Assembly: GCF_003253115.1 (NCBI RefSeq)
Contig: NZ_QEQF01000002.1
Span: 62,001 to 126,000, forward strand
DNA from: Haemophilus_A paraphrohaemolyticus_A
GTDB lineage: Bacteria; Pseudomonadota; Gammaproteobacteria; Enterobacterales; Pasteurellaceae
Length of the DNA: 64,000 bases
Direction of reading: 5' to 3'
The translations under genes and the position numbers were made by a program. Shown here one piece after another: positions 34,447 to 43,221 of this stretch. The notes under the pieces are model-generated. The model saw only the letters and a list, made by a program, of their open reading frames with translations, was not told the DNA's origin and searched no databases. Positions within the stretch are counted from its first letter, which is position 1; every line of letters starts with the position of its first letter.

Positions 34447-36111
34447 ATGAAAAAACTACTCAGTTTTGAATTTTGGCAAAAATTCGGCAAGTGCTTAATG
34501 GTGGTGATTGCCGTTATGCCTGCCGCAGGTTTAATGGTCAGTATCGGTAACTCATTGCCGTTAATTAGCGATGCTCATTGGCTCGCGATGGTGGGGAACA
34601 TTATTGCCCAAATCGGTTGGGGGATTATTGGTAACCTTCACTTGCTCTTCGCGTTAGCCATTGGTGGTAGCTGGGCGAATGAACGAGCAGGCGGAGCATT
34701 CGCGGCTGGCTTGGCATTTATCCTGATTAACTTAATCACAGGGAATTTCTTCGGCGTAAAATTGGAAATGTTAAGCGATCCAACTGCACACGTAAGCACC
34801 GTATTCGCAGGCGAGATTCCAGTTGCACACTACTTCGTAAATATTCTCGGACAACCCGCTTTAAATATGGGCGTATTCGTTGGGATTATTGCGGGTTTTG
34901 TGGGGGCAACCACGTTCAACAGCTACTACAACTTCCGTAAATTGCCAGAAGTGCTTACTTTCTTCAACGGTAAACGTTTCGTGCCTTTTGTGGTGATTTT
35001 CCGCTCTGTGATTGTGGCAATTTTCTTAGCCTTATTCTGGCCAATTGTACAAACAGGGATCAACCATTTCGGTGAATGGATTGCCAATTCACAAAGCTCG
35101 GCACCAATTCTTGCACCATTTGTATATGGTACATTAGAGCGTCTCTTATTGCCATTCGGCTTACACCATATGCTTACCATTCCGATGAACTACACTTCAT
35201 TAGGTGGCACTTATGAATTCTTAACAGGGGCACAAGCGGGCAAACAAGTCTTCGGTCAAGACCCATTATGGCTTGCATGGATTTCTGACCTCATCAACTT
35301 AAAAGATTCTGGTGATCTTGTACAATACAACGAATTACTTAATAATGTGACTCCAGCTCGCTTTAAAGTGGGGCAAATGATCGGCTCAAGCGGTATCTTA
35401 ATGGGCTTAACCCTTGCGATGTACATCAATGTCGATGCTGACAAGAAAAAAGTGTACAAAGGGATCTTCCTTTCATCTGCACTAGCGGTGTTCTTAACAG
35501 GCGTAACCGAGCCAATCGAATATATGTTTATGTTTGTAGCACTTCCGCTTTACCTTGTGTATGCTGTAATACAAGGTGCAGCGTTCGCGATGGCAGATAT
35601 TGTGGACTTACGCGTGCATTCATTCGGTAACATCGAGTTCTTAACCCGTACGCCAATGGCAATTAAAGCGGGCATTGGAATGGATTTAGTGAACTTCATC
35701 TGGGTTTCAATCCTATTCGCTGTGGTCATGTTCTTTATCGCCAATTTTATGATTAAGAAATTTAACCTTGCCACTGCAGGTCGTAACGGCAACTATGATG
35801 CAAAAACCTCAGACGAAGCGCCATCAGATGATAAAAAAGTGGCAAACGCTAGTGAACAAGTGGTGAAAATTATTAACTTACTGGGCGGCAAAGATAACAT
35901 CTCGAATGTCGATGCTTGTATGACTCGCTTACGTATCACCGTTCATAATCCAGAATTAGTGGGCAAAGAAGCGGAATGGAAACAAGTTGGTGCAATGGGC
36001 TTTATCGCCAAAGGCACAGGCATTCAAGCCATCTACGGACCAAAAGCTGATGTATTGAAATCGGATATTCAAGATTTGCTTTCATCAGGAGTGGAAATTC
36101 CTAAAATCTAA
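34447..36111 (+). CDS. PTS permease, glucose/maltose-type EIICB
   Basis: This 554-residue PTS transporter has an EIIC membrane domain (residues 1 to about 435; FGKCLMVVIAVMPAAGLMVS, GLHHMLTIPMNY, GVTEPIEYMFMF). A short linker leads to an EIIB domain at about 470-550 whose phosphorylated cysteine is in NVDACMTRLRITV. There is no EIIA domain, so it must borrow EIIA-Glc (Crr). It is similar in style to maltose/glucose PTS permeases. The phosphorylase next to it suggests an alpha-glucoside or maltose-type substrate. AGGAG precedes the ATG. Confidence 0.9.
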   Translation: MKKLLSFEFWQKFGKCLMVVIAVMPAAGLMVSIGNSLPLISDAHWLAMVGNIIAQIGWGIIGNLHLLFALAIGGSWANERAGGAFAAGLAFILINLITGNFFGVKLEMLSDPTAHVSTVFAGEIPVAHYFVNILGQPALNMGVFVGIIAGFVGATTFNSYYNFRKLPEVLTFFNGKRFVPFVVIFRSVIVAIFLALFWPIVQTGINHFGEWIANSQSSAPILAPFVYGTLERLLLPFGLHHMLTIPMNYTSLGGTYEFLTGAQAGKQVFGQDPLWLAWISDLINLKDSGDLVQYNELLNNVTPARFKVGQMIGSSGILMGLTLAMYINVDADKKKVYKGIFLSSALAVFLTGVTEPIEYMFMFVALPLYLVYAVIQGAAFAMADIVDLRVHSFGNIEFLTRTPMAIKAGIGMDLVNFIWVSILFAVVMFFIANFMIKKFNLATAGRNGNYDAKTSDEAPSDDKKVANASEQVVKIINLLGGKDNISNVDACMTRLRITVHNPELVGKEAEWKQVGAMGFIAKGTGIQAIYGPKADVLKSDIQDLLSSGVEIPKI

Positions 36112-36137
36112 ATAAATCCCCCTAAAAAAATTTGATC

Positions 36138-36496
36138 TGTCCTCAAAAAGTTAGGCTTATTTAGTTCAAGGACTGAGTTCTGTAATTCATAGAGCCCAGT
36201 CCTTTTAGTTTCCCCTGAATGCGCTCCTGGTTGTAATAATGAATGTACTCGTGGATCGTTTTTTCCAGTTGTTCGAACGTTTCAAATCGTTTACCCTAAT
36301 AATATTCCGCTTTTAATCGTCCAAAGAAGCTTTCCATCATACTGTTATCTAAACAATTTCCCTTCCTTGACATACTTTGTTGAATGCCATTCTCCCTGAG
36401 TATGTTATGATAGCCTACCATCTGATACTGCCAACCTTGGTCGGAATGTAAAATCTGTTTTACTCCTTCAAGCCTTGCTACAACTTGATTACTCAC
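36138..36496 (-). mobile_element. IS3-family remnant, transposase 3' end
   Basis: On the minus strand an IS150-like transposase C-terminus reads ILHSDQGWQYQM, SMSRKGNCLDNSMMESFFG and AEYY, then a TAG stop at 36,296-36,298. It goes on in frame with GKRFETFEQLEKTIHEYIHY and YNQERIQGKLKG, ending at 36,161. So there is an internal nonsense codon, and the 5' two-thirds of the gene is absent. The terminal sequence TGTCCTCAAAAAGTTAG at 36,138 is the outer IS end. An inverted partner of this end is at 43,735-43,751. Confidence 0.88.
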
Positions 36497-36610
36497 TTAG
36501 GTAATCTCAAACGCTTTGAACCCCCTCTTAAAATTCAAGGTTTCACCAAAACATTGATTTGGCACGAACGGATACATAAAGATCCTGCCTATCGCTGGAT
36601 CAGGGGCTGA
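36497..36610 (+). pseudogene. LysR-family regulator remnant (C-terminus only)
   Basis: The frame LGNLKRFEPPLKIQGFTKTL followed by IWHERIHKDPAYRWIRG is the usual last part of a LysR-type regulator. It begins exactly at the cut end of the IS fragment, so the IS insertion or a later deletion removed the rest. It lies upstream of and in the same direction as mdaB, as often seen for a quinone-reductase regulator. Confidence 0.7.
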
Positions 36611-36783
36611 TTGAAAAGGCTTGTTTGGGTTGAAAAAGAATGATGAATGATAATGATAGGTATGAGAAATTTCCATTTATGGTCTGTAAATAGCGTATAA
36701 GCGAATGCACTTTTAAAAGATGCAGTAAAAAGGCATAATTGAAGCCCTCATTTTTCAGAATTATTTGTTGTAGGAGCAAAAAG

Positions 36784-37362
36784 ATGAATATTTTATTATT
36801 AGACGGTGGTAAAAATTTCGGACATTCACACGGTGAGTTAAATCATACACTTCACAAAAAAGCGAAAGAAGTTTTGACCGCACTTGGACACAATGTAAAA
36901 GAAACCGTGATTGATGCCGGCTATGACGTTGAAGCAGAAATTGAAAAATTCTTGTGGATGGATGCCGTGATTTGGCAGATGCCAGGCTGGTGGATGCACG
37001 AACCTTGGACAGTGAAAAAATACATAGATGAAGTATTAACCGCAGGACACGGCAAGCTTTATCAAAGTGATGGTCGCCATCGTGTTAATCCGACTGAAGG
37101 CTACGGCACAGGTGGTTTATTACAAGGCAAAAAACACATGCTTTCGCTTACTTGGAATGCCCCGATTGAAGCGTTCACCCGTGAAGGCGACTTCTTTGAA
37201 GGTAAAGGTGTGGATGTATTGTATATGCACTTCCACAAACTCAATGAGTTTATCGGCTTGACCCGTCTGCCGACATTCTTATGTAACGATGTGATTAAAA
37301 ATCCACAAGTGGAACAATACTTAGTAGACTACCAAGCACATTTAGAAAAAGTATTCGGTTAA
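36784..37362 (+). CDS. mdaB: NAD(P)H:quinone oxidoreductase MdaB-type
   Basis: This 192-residue flavodoxin-like FAD enzyme has MNILLLDGGKNFGHSHGELN at the start and DAVIWQMPGWWMHEPWTVKKY near residue 60, which with YGTGGLLQGKK mark MdaB. It reduces quinones by two electrons in the cytoplasm and protects against oxidative stress. AGGAGC precedes the ATG at 36,784. A LysR remnant lies upstream. Confidence 0.92.
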   Translation: MNILLLDGGKNFGHSHGELNHTLHKKAKEVLTALGHNVKETVIDAGYDVEAEIEKFLWMDAVIWQMPGWWMHEPWTVKKYIDEVLTAGHGKLYQSDGRHRVNPTEGYGTGGLLQGKKHMLSLTWNAPIEAFTREGDFFEGKGVDVLYMHFHKLNEFIGLTRLPTFLCNDVIKNPQVEQYLVDYQAHLEKVFG

Positions 37363-37472
37363 TTACAAAATATTAGTTTAGAAGGTGAGTATTTTTGCTT
37401 ACCTTTTTTATTTTTCTCTAATCAAACTTCCTAACGGAGAGAGGGAAGATGAATAGGCTGAGTTTAGATCAC

Positions 37473-37530
37473 ACAAGCGGTCTAATTTTGAATTAAATTT
37501 GCAAAAATGCTTTGAAATCTGACCGCACTT
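37473..37530. repeat. Inverted uptake-signal pair of mixed dialect
   Basis: The plus strand has ACAAGCGGTC at 37,473-37,482 (A. pleuropneumoniae dialect). The opposite arm at 37,521-37,530 is the complement of AAGTGCGGTC (H. influenzae dialect). The pair can fold as a hairpin between converging genes and may serve as terminator. Confidence 0.75.
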
Positions 37531-37544
37531 TAAAATAAAAAGAT

Positions 37545-38498
37545 CTAAACATCCTCAATTTGAAACTGCTTACGCCAGCGATTCGGTGAAATCTTATGTT
37601 TTTTCAAGAAATGCTGACGCAAGGCGGTATCGCTATGAAATCCACTTTGTTCTGCAATATCAGTAATAGATAAATCTGTGCTTTCCAAAAGCTCTCTTGC
37701 TCGCTGTAGCCTTGCTTCAATTAACCATTGATTTAATGGCATTCCGGTTGCTTTGCGAAAATGTCGGGTGAAAGTGCTACGGCTCATTGACAAACGTTCA
37801 GCAAGACTATCCGTCGAATGAAGTGCGGTCAGATTTTCATTTAAATAAGCAAGTAACTCATTGATATTATGATTAGGTGTGGAACGAGAAATAGGGCGTT
37901 CGATAAATTGTGCTTGTCCGCCTTCACGATGAGGGGGGATAACCAGTATTCGGGCAATATGATTGGCAATTTTCACACCATATAATTTACGGACAATAGA
38001 AAGACAACAATCCATAGAAGCGGCCGTTCCTGCGGAGGTAATCAGTCGATCTTGTTCCAAATAAATAGGATTTAAATCCCATTTCACCTGCGGAAAATGA
38101 TGAGTAAAATCACTATCTCCCAGCCAATGTGTGGTTGCTTTTTTGCCGTTAAGTAGACCACTGCACGCTAACACATAGGCGCCATAACATAAACCCACTA
38201 CTGTCGCACCACGTTGATACGCTTGCCGTAATGCTGTTAATAAAGCCTCACTCGGCATCACTTGAGTATCATGCCATCCAGTCATCACAACAATATCGGC
38301 ATTCTCCAACCATTCTAAACCTCCATCTAAATGTATGTGAAATAGCGAGTTTGTCAGATTGTCCGAATCGCTAACGATTTTACAGTCAAATAACGGCTTG
38401 CCGTTTAAATCCGACATAGAAAAAACGGAATATGCCATCGCAAAATGAATAGGCATCATTTGTTCATACACAATAAAAGCAACTGTGGGTGTATTCAT
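37545..38498 (-). CDS. GlxA family regulator (DJ-1/PfpI plus AraC)
   Basis: This 317-residue regulator has an N-terminal DJ-1/PfpI amidase-like domain (residues about 1-190) with the cysteine elbow VVGLCYGAYVLACSG. The C-terminal AraC-type double HTH (about 215-310) includes LSMSRSTFTRHFRKATGMPL and IAEQSGFHSDTALRQHF. Targets are unknown. It stands divergently from the MBL-fold gene at 38,638, which is the most likely target. Confidence 0.9.
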   Translation of the reverse strand: MNTPTVAFIVYEQMMPIHFAMAYSVFSMSDLNGKPLFDCKIVSDSDNLTNSLFHIHLDGGLEWLENADIVVMTGWHDTQVMPSEALLTALRQAYQRGATVVGLCYGAYVLACSGLLNGKKATTHWLGDSDFTHHFPQVKWDLNPIYLEQDRLITSAGTAASMDCCLSIVRKLYGVKIANHIARILVIPPHREGGQAQFIERPISRSTPNHNINELLAYLNENLTALHSTDSLAERLSMSRSTFTRHFRKATGMPLNQWLIEARLQRARELLESTDLSITDIAEQSGFHSDTALRQHFLKKHKISPNRWRKQFQIEDV

Positions 38499-38637
38499 TT
38501 TATTCTCCTATTTAATATGAGCATAACACAGAAATGACCCGATTATTACGTTTATTGATTTTTTATCCATTTTTGCGCAATTTTGTTCTCTCTATAATAT
38601 GTTTATTCATTCAATAACGTATAGAAAAGGAAAAACA

Positions 38638-39510
38638 ATGAACTTAAAAACCTTAATTAGCACTACAGCATTGGCTATTAACGCAAATACTTTCGCTGTA
38701 GCTCTTTCCTCTAAAAACACTGATAGCTACCAACACATCCGCAATGCCACTGGTCGTCTGAACTACGCAGGGAAAACTTTTTTAATTGATCCGATGCTTG
38801 CTGAAAAAGGACGTTATGCAGGCTTTGAAGGGACATTAAATAGCCATTTGCGTAATCCACTTGTGGAATTGCCGATGAAAGCAGAAGATACTTTCAAAGA
38901 TGTTGATGCCATTATTTTGACTCATACACATGAAGATCATTGGGATGAGGTTGCACAAAAAATTTTACCTAAATCCATCAAAATTTTTGTGCAACATGAA
39001 CGGGATGGCGACCTACTCAAAGCGCAAGGTTTTACTAATATAACCAGTTTATCGTTGGAAAAATCGGTGGAGTTTGAAGGTATTATTTTAAATAAAACCG
39101 GCGGTTCTCACGGCACAACGGACATGTACGCTGTACCACAATTAGCTGAGATTTTAGATGAGGCGATGGGCGTAACATTCCAAGCGAAAGACCATCCAAC
39201 TGTTTATTTGGTTGGTGACACAATTTGGACTGCTGAAGTAAACAAAGCCATTAATCGTTATAAACCTGATGTAATGATTATGAACACCGGTGATGCGCGG
39301 ACCTTAGCTTTTCCGAATGACGGCATTATTATGGGGTTACAAGATGTTGCTCATGCTCGCCAAATGCTACTGAATACAAAACTTATTACGGTGCATATGG
39401 ATGCAGTAAATCATATGTCTGTGTACCGTAAGGATTTACGCCAATTTGTCCATGCAAACAAGCTTGAAAATGTAGCAATTCCAGAAGATGGTGAAACAGT
39501 GAAGTTTTAA
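38638..39510 (+). CDS. MBL-fold metallo-hydrolase, exported
   Basis: This 290-residue protein has a probable signal peptide (residues 1-20) followed by a metallo-beta-lactamase fold of the UlaG-like group. The metal motif HTHEDHWDEV lies near residue 103, with further ligands in NKTGGSHGTTD and VYLVGDTIW. AAAGGA precedes the ATG at 38,638. The divergent GlxA-type regulator may control it. The substrate is not known. Confidence 0.85.
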   Translation: MNLKTLISTTALAINANTFAVALSSKNTDSYQHIRNATGRLNYAGKTFLIDPMLAEKGRYAGFEGTLNSHLRNPLVELPMKAEDTFKDVDAIILTHTHEDHWDEVAQKILPKSIKIFVQHERDGDLLKAQGFTNITSLSLEKSVEFEGIILNKTGGSHGTTDMYAVPQLAEILDEAMGVTFQAKDHPTVYLVGDTIWTAEVNKAINRYKPDVMIMNTGDARTLAFPNDGIIMGLQDVAHARQMLLNTKLITVHMDAVNHMSVYRKDLRQFVHANKLENVAIPEDGETVKF

Positions 39511-39512
39511 AA

Positions 39513-39570
39513 ACAAGCGGTCAAGTTTCTAGGAAGATTTGCAAAAATACCTAAAAATTTGACCGCACTT
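39513..39570. repeat. Inverted uptake-signal pair of mixed dialect, second copy
   Basis: ACAAGCGGTCAAGTTTC at 39,513 faces the complement of AAGTGCGGTCAAATTTT, whose core is at 39,561-39,570. One arm is of the A. pleuropneumoniae dialect and the other of the H. influenzae dialect, as at 37,473. It lies just after the MBL gene and probably terminates it. Confidence 0.78.
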
Positions 39571-39881
39571 TTGTATTTGTTATTCAAAAAACGTTCTACC
39601 ACGATCTATCTAGGGATGAAATTCAGATGAATTCCGAATATTTTTTATTTTAATCAACGGCAGGAAATGCTCCATGTGGTCATGATTTCTCATTGGTGGC
39701 ACGAGAATATGCTTGTGCTGATATGGGGTTGGCAGTGTTACTTTTTGGTGATGTTGCATCATTGATAGAAAATATGGACAATTAAGAGTTGTTATGCCTG
39801 AATGCGAAATTACTACTACCCTAAAGCCACTTTTTCAGCTACCCTTATCTTATATTTACACCGTTTCCCAAGGAGTTCCTA
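39571..39881 (+). other. Gene-poor junction with a possible gene remnant
   Basis: No complete gene is present. An open frame of 44 codons, 39,654-39,785, reads CGHDFSLVAREYACADMG and LFGDVASLIENMDN, which looks like the C-terminus of a real protein I cannot name. A leftover of a gene cut at a recombination joint between the left and right halves of the foreign block is likely. Confidence 0.4.
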
Positions 39882-40742
39882 ATGAAAATCGCCATCACAG
39901 GCACCAGCGGCAACATCGGCGGTATGGTCGCCCGACACCTCAATTCACGCAGCCTTCCGTTAATTCTGCCGCTGCGCAACCCCGCCAAAGCGCCCGATCT
40001 AACGAACTGCGAGGCACGACGGTTTGCTTATGGAGATTTGGAGCTTGCTAAGCAGGCGTTAAACGGGGTGGACGTGCTGTTTATGGTGTCCGCCGCCGAA
40101 AGCCTGACGCGCGAACAGGAGCATTTGACTTTGGTGCAGGCTGCTTCGGAAGCGGGTGTGAAACACATGGTCTATCTCTCTTTTGCACAGGCTGCGTTGG
40201 ACAGTATCTTCACGCTGGCACGTACCCATGCGGTTACCGAAAATGTGATCCGGCAAACGAATATGTGCTACACCTTTCTGCGTGACAATTTTTACAGCGA
40301 GATGATGGCAACGATTGCCAACGCAGACGGCATCATCGCAGGCCCAGCCGAAGATGGGCGCGTTGCCTGCGTTTCGCAGCGCGATGTCGCCCAAGCGGCG
40401 GCAAACGTTATCGCCGACATCGAATGCGGCAACCACCGCCACGATAATCAGACCTACACGTTGACAGGTTCCCAATCATTAAGTTGTGCTGAAATAGCTG
40501 CCGTCTTAACCGAAATTACCGGCAAACCGCACCGCTACCACAATGAAACCGTGGAGGAAGCCTTCGCCATCCGCAAAGCTGAGTATTCTGACATGCCTGA
40601 TTGGCAGATTGAAGCCTGGGTTTCCACCTACACCGCCATTGCTAAAGGCGAACTTGCCGCCGTTTCAGACGACCTGCCACAGTTGTTGGGACGCACACCG
40701 CTTAATTTTGAAGATGTAGTAAAGGCACAATATGCAAAATAA
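39882..40742 (+). CDS. NmrA/SDR family NAD(P)-binding protein
   Basis: This 286-residue atypical short-chain dehydrogenase fold has the nucleotide-binding motif ITGTSGNIGGMVARHL at the N-terminus, DVLFMVSAAE and VYLSFAQAALDS. It resembles NmrA and quinone-reductase-2-type proteins. Base use is clearly richer in GC than in flanking core genes. It contains an exact Neisseriaceae DNA uptake sequence at 40,664-40,675. Its end overlaps the next gene by 11 bp. Confidence 0.87.
   Translation: MKIAITGTSGNIGGMVARHLNSRSLPLILPLRNPAKAPDLTNCEARRFAYGDLELAKQALNGVDVLFMVSAAESLTREQEHLTLVQAASEAGVKHMVYLSFAQAALDSIFTLARTHAVTENVIRQTNMCYTFLRDNFYSEMMATIANADGIIAGPAEDGRVACVSQRDVAQAAANVIADIECGNHRHDNQTYTLTGSQSLSCAEIAAVLTEITGKPHRYHNETVEEAFAIRKAEYSDMPDWQIEAWVSTYTAIAKGELAAVSDDLPQLLGRTPLNFEDVVKAQYAK
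40664..40675 (-). other. Neisseriaceae DNA uptake sequence (AGGTCGTCTGAA)
   Basis: The complement of this 12-mer reads AGGTCGTCTGAA, which is the uptake-sequence dialect I recall from the Neisseria mucosa group. It is an exact match inside the NmrA-like gene. Confidence 0.75.
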
Positions 40743-41556
40743 TCTTGTTCCATTTGTCGAATTTCGTGGCGTAGGCAAGCAATATGACGGCAAATATGCC
40801 GTGAGCGATTTGGATTTGACTATTTATGAGGGTGAATTTTTCGTGTTGGTGGGCGGATCGGGTAGTGGTAAATCCACCACTTTACGCATGATTAACGCGC
40901 TAATTGAACCGACCGATGGCAACGTTTATCTGCACGGCAAACGGATTAAAGACTACGACATCCGCCAGCTCCGCCACCAAATTGGTTACGTATTGCAGCA
41001 AATCGCCCTGTTCCCCACTATGACTGTGGCGGAAAACATCGAACTCATGCCAGACGTACTGGGCTGGACGAAAGCAGAACGCAAAACGCGTGTGAATGAA
41101 TTATTGGAGTTGGTGGAACTTGACCCTGCACACTACCGCGACCGCTATCCGCACGAACTTTCCGGCGGCGAACAGCAGCGCATCGGCATTTTGCGTGCCA
41201 TTGCCGCCAAGCCCCAAGTGCTGCTGATGGACGAACCGTTTTCCGCGCTCGACCCGCTGGTGCGCACCGTGCTGCAAGACCAAATAGCTATGATTCACCA
41301 AAAATTTGGCACCACTATCGTTTTCGTTACCCACGATATGCAGGAAGCCGCAAAACTCGCTTGTCGTATCGGTGTAATGCATAACGGCAAACTGGTACAA
41401 ATCGGCACACCTGAAGAAATCAAAAAGCAACCGGCAAATGATTACGTGCAATCGCTGTTTTCCACCGCCGACGCCCCCGATGCCGAACGCATCATCCACC
41501 AATTCTTACGGTTGGATAAACAGGAACAGGAAGCTGTGAGAAGGGCGGTGTTATGA
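40732..41556 (+). CDS. Osmoprotectant ABC transporter ATPase, OpuCA-type
   Basis: This 274-residue ATPase has Walker A VGGSGSGKSTTLRMI (residues about 38-50), Q-loop VLQQIALFPTMTV, signature LSGGEQQRIGILRA and Walker B VLLMDEPFSALDP. It matches the betaine/carnitine/choline family (OpuCA, ProV-like). No CBS domains follow, so it is shorter than many OpuCA proteins. It would power the permease/binding-protein fusion encoded next, which is broken, so the transporter is probably dead. The gene is GC-rich. Confidence 0.9.
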   Translation: MQNNLVPFVEFRGVGKQYDGKYAVSDLDLTIYEGEFFVLVGGSGSGKSTTLRMINALIEPTDGNVYLHGKRIKDYDIRQLRHQIGYVLQQIALFPTMTVAENIELMPDVLGWTKAERKTRVNELLELVELDPAHYRDRYPHELSGGEQQRIGILRAIAAKPQVLLMDEPFSALDPLVRTVLQDQIAMIHQKFGTTIVFVTHDMQEAAKLACRIGVMHNGKLVQIGTPEEIKKQPANDYVQSLFSTADAPDAERIIHQFLRLDKQEQEAVRRAVL

Positions 41557-41562
41557 TGGTGA

Positions 41563-41574
41563 AGGCTGTCTGAA
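41563..41574 (+). other. Neisseriaceae DNA uptake sequence variant (AGGCTGTCTGAA)
   Basis: The 12-mer AGGCTGTCTGAA differs by one base from the common AG-type dialect AGGCCGTCTGAA and by one from AGGCTGCCTGAA. It lies in the gap just after the ATPase gene. Confidence 0.65.
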
Positions 41575-41656
41575 ACCTCTTTCAAGGTGCTAATACCTTG
41601 AAGTAAAGTAAACATAAACATCTATTATTCAACATACTAACTATAAATTTAAAACT

Positions 41657-43174
41657 ATGTTCTCATCCCTAAACGTTACCCCAGCAGAACTCTGGCAAAT
41701 GTTGCTTACGCATTTATGGCTTTCTGGACTGGCTTTGCTCGCTGCAGTGGCCATTGCGGTGCCTGCCGCCGTGTTGTTTGCGCGCAGACAGCGGGCAGCA
41801 GAAGCGGTGTTGCAGTTCACCAATATATTGTAAACCATCCCGTCTTTGGCATTGCTAGGTTTGCTGATTCCGTTTGTCGGTATCGGTTCGCCGCCCGTCT
41901 TGATTGCACTCACGCTATACGCATTGTTGCCGATTTTTCAAAATACCTATCTGGGGCTAACCCAAATCGACCAATCGATTCAAGATGCATACACCGCATT
42001 CGGGCTATCGCGTTGGCAATCATTGTGGCGGGTTGAACTACCGATGGCGCTGCCTGCCATGATTTCGGGCATCCGCACGGCGGCAGTGCTGATTGTCGGC
42101 ACGGCAACACTGGCGGCGTTAATCGGCGCAGGCGGTTTGGGCAACCTGATTCTGCTAGGTATCGACCGCAACAATATGACGATGACGTTCACTGGCGCAT
42201 TGCTCTCCGCGTTACTGGCTGTCGGCGTAAGCGGCATTATCGGGCTGTTGCAAAAATCGCGACGCAAGTTGCCGATTATTCTTGCATTGGCGGTAGGCTT
42301 CGGTGCTCTCGGTCTATCGCAGATTTCATTTACACCTGCCACAAAAAACGTGGTGATTGCCGGCAAAATGGGCAGCGAGCCTGATATTCTGATTAATATG
42401 TATAAATTCTTGATTGAACGAGAAAATCCGAATGTGAAAGTCACAGTCAAACCTAATTTTGGTAAAACCACCTTCCTGTTTAACGCACTCAATAGTGGTG
42501 AAATCGACATTTACCCCGAATTCACTGGCACCGTGCTGGAAGCCTTAGTACAAGTGCCAACTGAACAGAAAAACCGCCATCTGTCGCCCGATGAAACCTA
42601 TCAACGGGGCAAACAATTATTGGCGGAACAATATCAGTTAGAGTTTCTACCACCGATGTCTTATCAGAACACTTACGCGTTGGCGGTCAAAGAAAGCTAC
42701 GGTGCATCGCACCAACTGAAGACAATCAGCGACTTGAAGCAGGTAGCGCCCGATATTCGAGCTGGTTTCTCACTAGAATTTATCGACCGAGAGGATGGCT
42801 ATAAAGGCATGCAGGCAGCTGGTATCATGCTAAAACATATTGTTAGCCTAGAACCTGCCTTACGCTATACGGCATTGTTGAATGACAAAATCGACCTAGT
42901 GGAAGCCTTTTCTACTGATGCTGAGTTGAAACAATATCAATTGAGCCTGCTGAAGGATGATATTTCCCTGTTCCCTGCCTATCAGGGGGCGCCGCTGATG
43001 AAGGCAGAATTTGCCGAAAAAAATCCGCAAATTGTGACCGCACTTAACCGACTGGCGGGAAAAATTAGCGAAGAGGAAATGAGCGAGATGAACTACCGCG
43101 TAAAAGTGCAAGGCGAAAGTGCGGAAAATGTGGCTCGGGATTATTTAGAGAAAAATGGGTTGTTAGGAAAGTAA
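41657..43174 (+). pseudogene. OpuCB/CC-type permease and substrate-binding fusion with in-frame TAA
   Basis: Translation from the ATG at 41,657 gives MFSSLNVTPAELWQMLL and a membrane segment, then a TAA at 41,831-41,833. The same frame continues with TIPSLALLGLLIPFVGIGSP. The family text at that place is ...QTIPSLALLG, so CAA became TAA at codon 59. The rest encodes the ProW-like permease (to about residue 220), then a fused betaine-type binding domain (VVIAGKMGSEPDILINMYKF, GEIDIYPEFTGTVLEALVQ). Internal restart near 41,846 would lack the first membrane helices. The transporter is probably inactive. Confidence 0.88.
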
Positions 43175-43184
43175 AATTGGCAGC

Positions 43185-43196
43185 AGGCTACCTGAA
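43185..43196 (+). other. Neisseriaceae DNA uptake sequence (AGGCTACCTGAA)
   Basis: AGGCTACCTGAA is an exact match to the dialect I recall from Eikenella. It lies 11 bases after the permease fusion's stop codon, a usual position near gene ends. Confidence 0.78.
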
Positions 43197-43221
43197 AGCA
43201 TTAGATTCTTAGGGAGGTATT

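Noticed and set aside
39794..40051. Open frame before and across the start of the NmrA-like gene
   Set aside because: It overlaps the well-supported NmrA-like start in another frame, and its text (Arg/His-rich) is that of a shadow frame.
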